Positions 43,651 to 51,098 of a stretch of DNA of 51,098 bases are shown here, piece after piece. A model generated the notes under the pieces. It saw only the letters and a program-made list of their open reading frames with translations. It was not told the origin of the DNA and made no database searches. The stretch lies in contig NZ_DF970218.1 in assembly GCF_000953855.2 (NCBI RefSeq), positions 1 to 51,098 on the forward strand, in the 5' to 3' direction. The stretch comes from Mizugakiibacter sediminis. GTDB lineage: Bacteria; Pseudomonadota; Gammaproteobacteria; Xanthomonadales; Rhodanobacteraceae. Numbering within the stretch: position 1 is the stretch's first letter; each line of letters begins with the position of its first letter. Made by a program: the position numbers and the translations under genes.

Positions 43651-44508
43651 TCAGGCGGCTTCCAGCAGGACGATGCCGGACATGCGGCGAAATTCCTCGC
43701 GCCGCCGCCGCGGCTGCAGCCGGCCCAGCAGCGACCACAGCCAGGCGCCGCGCATGGTGCGCTTCAGGCGCACCGCTTCGTCCCAGGTGGAGCGGAATTC
43801 GGCCTCGCGCCAGCCGTGCGGCGCGAAGAACGCGGTGCCTTCGGCGGGACCGAAGCGGAACGGCGCGTTGCCGGCGCGCAGCCGCGGCGCCCAGCGCTTC
43901 TCCAGCATCTTCAACAGGCGCGGCGAGGCGAGGTCGGTCAGCCACCATTTCGCCCGCGCGACGTCGTGCAGCGCGCGGGCGAGGTCGGCGACCTGCGCGG
44001 CTTCGAGGTAGACCAGCAGGCCTTCGGTGATCGCCAGCACCGGCCCGTGCGCGGCGGCGCGCGAGAACACCTCGCGCCGCGCGTCCGCGTCGCGCAGGTC
44101 GGCGGCGACGAATTCCAGCGCGCAACGCGGCGTCTCGCCGGCCATCTGCTCGCGGAAGTAGTCGACCATCGCCGGCATGTCGACGTGGTACCAGCGCAGC
44201 GAGGCCGGCAGGTCGAGGCGGTAGGGGCGCGCGTCCAGGCCGGCGGCGAGATCGAGCACCGTGGCGGCGCCGTCGCGCACGCAGCGCAGCACGATCTCGT
44301 CCATCACCGCGGTGCGCACGATCATCGGCCAGGCCGAGGCCGCGCCGCGCGGCATCGCGCGCACGATCGCCTCGCCGCGCGCGCCGCCGAGGCGGCGCGC
44401 GTAGGGATCGCGGAACAGCGCGTCCGCGCGCTCGCTTTCCATGGCGCGGTAGATCGCCACCCACGACGCGGTGTCGGAGACGTTGCGGATCGGCGTGTCC
44501 CGGCCCAT
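43651..44508 (-). CDS. class I SAM-dependent methyltransferase (LCMT/TIGR00027-like)
   Basis: The 285 residues resemble the leucine-carboxyl-methyltransferase-like family. The N-terminal segment is NVSDTASWVAIYRAMESERADALFRDPYARRL, the AdoMet site is ATVLDLAAGLDARPYRLDLP, and the acidic WYHVDMP and VLAITEGLLVYL motifs follow. The family includes O-methyltransferases of small molecules and of polyketide pathways, so the substrate cannot be assigned. Here it sits after lpdA (21-base gap) with no biosynthetic cluster around it. GAGGG precedes the ATG. Confidence 0.88.
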   Translation of the reverse strand: MGRDTPIRNVSDTASWVAIYRAMESERADALFRDPYARRLGGARGEAIVRAMPRGAASAWPMIVRTAVMDEIVLRCVRDGAATVLDLAAGLDARPYRLDLPASLRWYHVDMPAMVDYFREQMAGETPRCALEFVAADLRDADARREVFSRAAAHGPVLAITEGLLVYLEAAQVADLARALHDVARAKWWLTDLASPRLLKMLEKRWAPRLRAGNAPFRFGPAEGTAFFAPHGWREAEFRSTWDEAVRLKRTMRGAWLWSLLGRLQPRRRREEFRRMSGIVLLEAA

Positions 44509-44529
44509 GGCGCGAGCCCTCGCAGATGC

Positions 44530-46089
<1,560 letters not shown>

Positions 46090-46097
46090 CGTCCGCC

Positions 46098-47291
46098 TTA
46101 CAGCCCCAGCAGCATGCGATGCGGATTCTCGAGCTGGTTCTTGATGTCGACCAGGAACAGCACCGCGTCCTTGCCGTCGATGATGCGGTGGTCGTAGGAG
46201 ATCGCGAGGTACATCATCGGCGCGGCGACGACCTGGCCGTTCTCGACCACGGCGCGGTCCTTGATCGTGTGCATGCCGAGGATCGCGCTCTGCGGCGGGT
46301 TGACGATCGGCGTCGACAGCAGCGAGCCGAACACGCCGCCGTTGGTGATGGTGAAGGTGCCGCCCTGCAGGTCCTCGAGGGCGAGGCCGCCCTCGCGCGC
46401 CTTCTTCGCATAGGTGGCGATCGCCTTCTCGATGTCGGCGAAGCTCATGTCCTGCGCATCGCGCAGCACCGGCGTCACCAGGCCCTTGTCGGTCGCCACC
46501 GCGATCGAGATGTCCTGGTAGCCGTGGTAGATGATGTCGTTGCCGTCGACCGAGGCGTTGACGATCGGGTGGCGCTTCAGCGCCTCGCACGCGGCCTTGA
46601 CGAAGAAGCTCATCAGGCCGAGCTTGATGCCGTGCTCCTTCTCGAAGGCCTCGCCGAGCGACTTGCGCATCGCCATCACCTTGCCGAGGTTGACCTCGTT
46701 GAACGAGGTCAGCATGGCGATCGAGTTCTTCGATTGCATCATGCGCTCGGCGATGCGCGCGCGGATGCGCGTCATCGGCACGCGCTCCTCGGGGCGCGCG
46801 CCGGGCGTCGGCTTCGCCGCCGGCGCCGCGGGCGCGGCGGCGCCCTTGGCGTAGTTCACCAGGTCTTCCTTGGTGACGCGGCCGTCGCGGCCGGTGCCGG
46901 CCACCTTGGACGGGTCGATCTTCTCCTCGGTGGCGACGCGGCGGCCGGCGGGCGAGAGCTCGCCGACACCCTTCGGCGCGGCGGCCGCCGCCGGCTTCGG
47001 CGCCTCGGCGGGCGCGGCCGGCTTCGCCTCGGCGGGCGCGGCCGCGGCGACGGCGCCTTCCTCGATCACCGCGATCACTTCCTGGCTGGTGACGGTGTCG
47101 CCGGTGTTCTTGACGATGCTCTTCAGCACGCCGTCGACGGGCGAGGGCACCTCCAGCACCACCTTGTCGGTCTCGAGATCGACCAGGTTCTCGTCGCGCT
47201 TCACCGCGGCGCCCGCCTGCTTGTGCCAGGTGGCGATGGTGGCGTCGGAGACGGATTCGGGCAGGACCGGTACTTTGACTTCGATGGCCAT
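46098..47291 (-). CDS. sucB: dihydrolipoyllysine-residue succinyltransferase (E2)
   Basis: This is the core E2 of the 2-oxoglutarate dehydrogenase complex. The 397 residues show one lipoyl domain with lipoyl-Lys43 in [11 protein letters not shown], an Ala/Pro-rich linker, an E3/E1-binding domain ([33 protein letters not shown], in parts, about 105-140) and the catalytic acetyltransferase domain with [12 protein letters not shown] (His368, Asp372). The single lipoyl domain and DKVVLEV identify it as the succinyl type and not pyruvate dehydrogenase E2. It follows sucA by 45 bases. Confidence 0.97.
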   Translation of the reverse strand: MAIEVKVPVLPESVSDATIATWHKQAGAAVKRDENLVDLETDKVVLEVPSPVDGVLKSIVKNTGDTVTSQEVIAVIEEGAVAAAAPAEAKPAAPAEAPKPAAAAAPKGVGELSPAGRRVATEEKIDPSKVAGTGRDGRVTKEDLVNYAKGAAAPAAPAAKPTPGARPEERVPMTRIRARIAERMMQSKNSIAMLTSFNEVNLGKVMAMRKSLGEAFEKEHGIKLGLMSFFVKAACEALKRHPIVNASVDGNDIIYHGYQDISIAVATDKGLVTPVLRDAQDMSFADIEKAIATYAKKAREGGLALEDLQGGTFTITNGGVFGSLLSTPIVNPPQSAILGMHTIKDRAVVENGQVVAAPMMYLAISYDHRIIDGKDAVLFLVDIKNQLENPHRMLLGL

Positions 47292-47336
47292 GAGGTGCGT
47301 CCTTTGGAGGGCGTTCGTCGGTTGCGTCGGGCAGGT

Positions 47337-50162
47337 TCAGTCCGCGGCGTAGGCTTCGCCGACCGGGGCGACCAGCGCCTGCTCGACCAGCGCCGCCTGC
47401 TCGGCGACGTGGGTGCTGTAGTGGCCGCAGGCCGGCGCGGGCGAGCCCGTGCGGCCGGCGTAGGACAGGCTGTGCCCGTCGCCGATGCAGGCCTGCAGGT
47501 GATGGCGGATCTGGAACCAGGCCCCCTGGTTCCTCGGCTCCTCCTGGCACCAGACCACTTCCTTGGCGGCCGGATATTTCGCCAGCTCGGCGGAAACCTC
47601 GATGCGCGGGAACGGATAGAGCTGCTCGACACGCACCAGGGCGACGTCCTTCAGCCCGCGCTTGTCGGCTTCCTCGAGCAGGTCGTAGTAGACCTTGCCC
47701 GAGCACAGCACCACGCGCTTGACCTTCTTCGCGTTGACGCCGCGCTGGTCGCCGATCACCAGCCGGAAGCCGCCCTCGGCCAGCTCGTCCAGCGTCGACA
47801 CGGCGAGCTTGTGGCGCAGCAGCGACTTCGGCGTCATCACCACCAGCGGCTTGCGCGCGCGGCGCAACATCTGCCGGCGGATCATGTGGAAGGCCTGCGC
47901 CGGCGTGGTCGGCACGCACACCTGCATGTTGTTCAGCGCGCACAGCTGCAGGTAGCGCTCCAGGCGCGCGGAGGAATGCTCGGGGCCCTGGCCCTCGTAG
48001 CCGTGCGGCAGGAACAGCGTCAGGCCGCACAGGCGGCCCCACTTGGCCTCGCCCGAACTGATGAACTGGTCGATCACCACCTGCGCGCCGTTGGCGAAGT
48101 CGCCGAACTGCGCTTCCCAGATCACCAGCGTTTGCGGATCGGCGGTGGCGTAGCCGTATTCGAACGCCATCACCGCCTCCTCGGACAGCACCGAGTCGAT
48201 CACCGCGACCGGCGCGCCTTCGCGCACGCGCGCCAGCGGCAGCGTGGTCGCGCCGCTGGCCTGGTCGTGCAGCACGGCGTGGCGGTGGAAGAACGTGCCG
48301 CGGCCGGAGTCCTGGCCGACCAGGCGCAGGCCGTAGCCGTCGCGGATCAGCGTGGCGTAGGCGAGGTTCTCGGCGAAGCCCCAGTCCAGCGGCAGCTCGC
48401 CGGCCGCCATCTTGCGGCGGTCGTCGTAGATCTTGGCCACGCGCGGGTGCAGCCTGACCGCGCCGGTGTCGAGGATCACGTCGAGCAGCGCGGCCATCGT
48501 CTTGCGCTCGACGCCGGTCGCCACGGCCTCGTCGAGGCGGCCGTCCGCGTGCGGCGTCCAGTCGACGGCGAACGCGTCCCTGGCGTCGCGGTCGAGCTCG
48601 GTCACGGGCTCGCCGGCCTCCAGCTTGTTGCGGTAGGCATCGACCAGCTTCTGCGCGTCGGCGGCGGCGATGACACCCTGCCCGGCGAGCCGCTTGGCGT
48701 AGAGTTCGCGCGTCGTCGGGCGCGCGCGGATCACCTGGTACATCAGCGGCTGCGTCGCCGCCGGCTCGTCGGCCTCGTTGTGGCCGTGGCGGCGGTAGCA
48801 GACCAGGTCGATCACCACGTCCTTCTTGAACGTGCGGCGGAAGTCGTAGGCGAGGCGGGTGACCAGCAGCACCGCCTCCGGATCGTCGCCGTTCACGTGG
48901 AACACCGGCGCATTGACCATCTTGGCGACGTCGGTGCAGTACTGCGCCGAACGCGCGTCGCGCGGGTCCGAGGTGGTGAAGCCGACCTGGTTGTTGATGA
49001 CGATGTGCAGCGTGCCGCCGACGGCGAAGCCGCGCGCCTGCGACATGTTGAACAGTTCCATCACCACGCCCTGGCCGGTGAACGCGGCGTCGCCGTGGAC
49101 CAGCACCGGCAGCACCTGCTCGTGGGCCTCGTCGCGGCGGCGCGTCTGCCGCGCGCGCACCGAGCCGACGACCACCGGGTCGACGATCTCGAGGTGCGAG
49201 GGATTGAACGCCAGCGCGAGGTGCACGCTGCCGCCCGGCGTGCGCACGTCGGCGCTGAAGCCCATGTGGTACTTGACGTCGCCGGAATGGGCCGGGTCGG
49301 CCGGATGGTCGAACTTGCCCTCGAACTCGTCGAACAGCTTGTGCGGCGGCTTGCCCAGCGTGTTGACCAGCACGTTGAGGCGGCCGCGGTGGGCCATGCC
49401 GATCACCAGATCCTTGACGCCGGTCGCGCCGCCGCGACGCACGATCTCGTCCAGCATCGGGATCAGGCTGTCGCCGCCTTCCAGCGAGAAGCGCTTCTGG
49501 CCGACGTACTTGGTGTGCAGGTAGCGCTCCAGCCCCTCGGCCGCGGTCAGGCGCTCGAGCACGCGCAGTTGCTCGTCCTTGCCGAGGCCGGCGTTGCCGT
49601 TGGCCTGCTCGAGCCGGGTGTAGATCCAGCGACGCTGATCGGCGTCGGCGATGTGCATGAACTCGGCGCCGATCGTCGCCGTGTAGGTGGCCTTCAACCG
49701 TGCGACCAGCTCGCGCAACTTCAGGCGCGTGCCGCCGGCGTAGGTGCCGGTGTCGAATTCGGTGTCGAGATCGGCGTTGCCGAGGCCGTGGAAGGCCAGC
49801 TCCAGATCCGGCGCCGGCAGCTTCTGCGCCAGCCCCAGCGGATCGAGGTCGGCGGCGAGATGGCCGCGCGAGCGGAACGCGGTCAGCAGGCGCAGCACGC
49901 CCGCCTGCTTCTGCGCGTGGGCGTCGCCGACCGGCAGCGCGACCGCGCGATGGTTCAGGCGCTGCGCCGCCTCGATGCGGGCGATGGCCTCGGAATGCGG
50001 CAGGTCGCCGGCCTGGCGGCCCTTGAAGGCCTCGAAATAGCCGCGCCATTCGGCCGGCACCGCCTCGGGCGTGCGCAGCCAGGTCTCGTACAGGGCCTCG
50101 ATGTAGGCGGCATTGCCGCCGCCAAGCTGGGAAGACTCGGAGAACGCTTGCAGTAGGTTCAC
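47337..50162 (-). CDS. sucA: 2-oxoglutarate dehydrogenase E1 component
   Basis: E1 decarboxylates 2-oxoglutarate with thiamine diphosphate and transfers the succinyl group to lipoyl-E2. The 941 residues begin with the E2-binding segment (NAAYIEALYETWLRTPEAVPAEW), then the ThDP region with GMAHRGRLNVL, GDAAFTGQGVVMELFN and INNQVGFTTSDPRDARS, the pyrimidine-binding transketolase domain (FEYGYATADPQTLVIWEAQFGDF, in parts), and the C-terminal domain with CSGKVYYDL and CQEEPRNQGAW. It starts with GTG. The leader contains a terminator-like hairpin, and the promoter carries a perfect TATAAT. Confidence 0.97.
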   Translation of the reverse strand: MNLLQAFSESSQLGGGNAAYIEALYETWLRTPEAVPAEWRGYFEAFKGRQAGDLPHSEAIARIEAAQRLNHRAVALPVGDAHAQKQAGVLRLLTAFRSRGHLAADLDPLGLAQKLPAPDLELAFHGLGNADLDTEFDTGTYAGGTRLKLRELVARLKATYTATIGAEFMHIADADQRRWIYTRLEQANGNAGLGKDEQLRVLERLTAAEGLERYLHTKYVGQKRFSLEGGDSLIPMLDEIVRRGGATGVKDLVIGMAHRGRLNVLVNTLGKPPHKLFDEFEGKFDHPADPAHSGDVKYHMGFSADVRTPGGSVHLALAFNPSHLEIVDPVVVGSVRARQTRRRDEAHEQVLPVLVHGDAAFTGQGVVMELFNMSQARGFAVGGTLHIVINNQVGFTTSDPRDARSAQYCTDVAKMVNAPVFHVNGDDPEAVLLVTRLAYDFRRTFKKDVVIDLVCYRRHGHNEADEPAATQPLMYQVIRARPTTRELYAKRLAGQGVIAAADAQKLVDAYRNKLEAGEPVTELDRDARDAFAVDWTPHADGRLDEAVATGVERKTMAALLDVILDTGAVRLHPRVAKIYDDRRKMAAGELPLDWGFAENLAYATLIRDGYGLRLVGQDSGRGTFFHRHAVLHDQASGATTLPLARVREGAPVAVIDSVLSEEAVMAFEYGYATADPQTLVIWEAQFGDFANGAQVVIDQFISSGEAKWGRLCGLTLFLPHGYEGQGPEHSSARLERYLQLCALNNMQVCVPTTPAQAFHMIRRQMLRRARKPLVVMTPKSLLRHKLAVSTLDELAEGGFRLVIGDQRGVNAKKVKRVVLCSGKVYYDLLEEADKRGLKDVALVRVEQLYPFPRIEVSAELAKYPAAKEVVWCQEEPRNQGAWFQIRHHLQACIGDGHSLSYAGRTGSPAPACGHYSTHVAEQAALVEQALVAPVGEAYAAD

Positions 50163-50175
50163 GCTGTCACCGCAG

Positions 50176-50205
50176 AAAGACGAAAGGGCGCGCTTGGGCG
50201 CGCCC
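50176..50205 (-). terminator. possible attenuator hairpin in the sucA leader
   Basis: On the minus strand GGGCGCGC and GCGCGCCC (50205-50186) enclose CCAA and are followed by TTTCGTCTTT (50185-50176). It lies between the predicted promoter and the sucA start codon, 13 bases away, so it could cause premature termination or hide the ribosome site. Confidence 0.45.
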
Positions 50206-50247
50206 GACGAGTCGCCCGCCGCCCTTGCGCGGGTCGAAAGCCCGCGA

Positions 50248-50278
50248 ATTATAACGGCTTGTTGCTGCGCTGCGGCAA
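50248..50278 (-). promoter_or_regulatory. sigma70 promoter for sucA-sucB-lpdA
   Basis: A perfect TATAAT (50253-50248, minus strand) is preceded by TTGCCG (50278-50273) at a 19-base spacing, slightly longer than ideal. The predicted leader is about 80 bases. Confidence 0.6.
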
Positions 50279-50317
50279 GCGACGACTCGGGGCGCGGACG
50301 CGCGCGTCAGCTGGGCG

Positions 50318-50824
50318 TCATAGTCCGAGCAGACGCAGTTCGGTGCAGGGCGCGGAGCGCTCCCACACCTGATCGAAGTAGGCGGCGAACTGCGCCTGGC
50401 GACCCGGCGCGTAGGTCGAGCCCTCGCCCTCCCAGCGGCTGGCCAGCGTGCGGCAGAGATAGCCACCGGCGTCGTTGAGCAGGAATGCGGAGGCGTAGTC
50501 GCGATCGCCGGGTTCGAGCGGGCTGCGCAGCTGGAACACGCTCGGCAGGCGCTGCGCCAGCGGCAGCAGGCGGTGGCCGTCCTGCTGCGCCGGGCGCAGG
50601 TCGTGGACCAGGATGCGCACGCTGGCGCCGCGGCCGGAGATGGCCAGCCGGCGCAGCGCTTCCACGCAGGCTTCGGCGTCGAGCAGGCCGGGGTCGAGGT
50701 CGCGGGTGTAGATGCGCGCCTCGCGGCGGGCGGCGCCGAGCAAGTCGAGTGCGGCGGCGAGCGCCTGCTCGCGGGTCTCGCAGACGAGCGCGCGGGCTTC
50801 GGGACGCGGGGACGACGGATTCAT
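50318..50824 (-). CDS. conserved hypothetical protein upstream of sucA
   Basis: This 168-residue soluble protein is one I cannot name with confidence. It has no signal peptide or membrane helix. The pattern ARIYTRDLDPGLLDAEACVEALRRLA, SVRILVHDL, YASAFLLNDAGGYLCRTLASRWEG and AAYFDQVWERSAP resembles the half-domain fold of phospholipase-D-like proteins, but no HxKxxxxD catalytic motif is present, so it is not an active PLD. The start (MNPSSPRPEA) overlaps the stop of the gene upstream as ATGA, so the two are translationally coupled. I recall similar proteins next to sucA in Xanthomonadales but cannot verify this. Function unknown. Confidence 0.75.
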   Translation of the reverse strand: MNPSSPRPEARALVCETREQALAAALDLLGAARREARIYTRDLDPGLLDAEACVEALRRLAISGRGASVRILVHDLRPAQQDGHRLLPLAQRLPSVFQLRSPLEPGDRDYASAFLLNDAGGYLCRTLASRWEGEGSTYAPGRQAQFAAYFDQVWERSAPCTELRLLGL

Positions 50825-51098
50825 CGGGCGGCCCTCCGGCGCGCGCGCTGCAGGCCGAGGTGGCCGGCGTTGACGAGATCGAGCGCGACCGCACGCGCGG
50901 CGGCGCCGCGCAGCTCCGCGGCATCGGCGGCGAACGGCGCCGGCTCGCACAGCCGCCGCGCCAGCGCGGCCGGGCAGGGCAGCGCTTCGCCGGCGACGTA
51001 CAGCGTCGCCGCGCGCCCGTGCCGCGTCCAGGCGAAGCGCGACCAGGGGTGACGCAGCAGCCGCGCGCCCGCCGCCAGCGCGCGTTCGAACTGCGCGG
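50821..51098 (-). CDS. C-terminal part of a cupin/JmjC uL16 3-hydroxylase-like protein (5' end outside window)
   Basis: The frame enters from the right edge, and 91 full residues plus the stop are visible. The segment HPWSRFAWTRHGRAATLYVAGE, then CPAALARRLCEPAPF, then ALDLVNAGHLGLQRAR, resembles the winged-helix C-terminal domain of RoxA/YcfD ribosomal oxygenases (an R-x-x-LYVNGE-like strand and a LxxLVxxGxL helix). Known RoxA hydroxylates an arginine of ribosomal protein uL16. The iron-binding cupin core, which would settle the call, lies outside the window. It is coupled by ATGA to the gene at 50318-50824. Confidence 0.55.
   Translation of the reverse strand, partial: AQFERALAAGARLLRHPWSRFAWTRHGRAATLYVAGEALPCPAALARRLCEPAPFAADAAELRGAAARAVALDLVNAGHLGLQRARRRAAR

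Noticed and set aside
43651-44508. A natural-product cluster around the LCMT-like methyltransferase
   Set aside because: Its neighbours are lpdA and a YhdH-type reductase; no synthase, transporter or regulator of a cluster is present.
46119-50156. Plus-strand open frame of about 1,345 codons opposite sucA-sucB
   Set aside because: It is the mirror of two well-supported genes and shows the same low-complexity shadow composition.

Overview
This is a GC-rich chromosomal window from a gammaproteobacterium, most likely of the order Xanthomonadales (Lysobacterales). The evidence is the gene order (rlmE-ftsH-folP-glmM ... tpiA-secG-tRNA-Leu-nuoA-N-tRNA-fMet-rimP-nusA-infB-rbfA-truB-rpsO-pnp), a class III PHA synthase pair, and intergenic tandem copies of the 7-bp unit GGGACTC, which I associate with this order. 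It is core, housekeeping sequence. I found no transposase, integrase, phage gene, CRISPR array, toxin-antitoxin pair or defence cassette, and no credible undescribed multi-gene system.

Layout. 1-1151: the C-terminal end of nlpD (+), then an Mth938-like protein and yhbY (-). 1243-7378 (+): rlmE, ftsH, folP, glmM and a 2-oxoglutarate/Fe(II)-type oxygenase. 7386-8270 (-): a short-chain dehydrogenase divergent from tpiA. 8285-24314 (+): tpiA, secG, tRNA-Leu(GAG) and all 14 nuo genes of respiratory complex I. 24321-33623 (+): a promoter and initiator tRNA, then rimP-nusA-infB-rbfA-truB and rpsO-pnp, the transcription-elongation, translation-initiation and RNA-decay cluster. 33632-37236 (+): phaE-phaC (polyhydroxyalkanoate synthesis), mtnA (methionine salvage) and a GtrA-like membrane protein. 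37372-39966 (+): gyrA. 40036-42481: a Prx5-type peroxiredoxin (-), a heat-shock pair hsp20-cbpA (+) behind a near-consensus sigma32 promoter, and a single-domain response regulator (-). 42618-51098 (-): read in the direction of transcription, the end of a probable uL16 hydroxylase-like gene, an unknown small gene, then sucA-sucB-lpdA (2-oxoglutarate dehydrogenase complex), a SAM methyltransferase and a YhdH-type oxidoreductase.

How the genes work together. The TCA-cycle 2-oxoglutarate dehydrogenase makes NADH, which complex I oxidises. The nus/inf/rbf/tru/rps/pnp block and rlmE/yhbY build and start ribosomes and turn over RNA. FtsH, Hsp20 and CbpA handle protein quality control. GlmM, NlpD, SecG and GtrA serve the envelope.

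The most interesting material is non-coding. A 7-bp tandem repeat family sits at four loci, two of them as inverted pairs able to form large hairpins. One copy has become the translated N-terminus of GlmM. There is also a 139-bp palindromic MITE-like element, a REP-like inverted pair, two tandem terminators between tRNA-fMet and rimP, and candidate leader hairpins before rpsO and sucA. Promoters, terminators and RNA structures were read by eye and are predictions.
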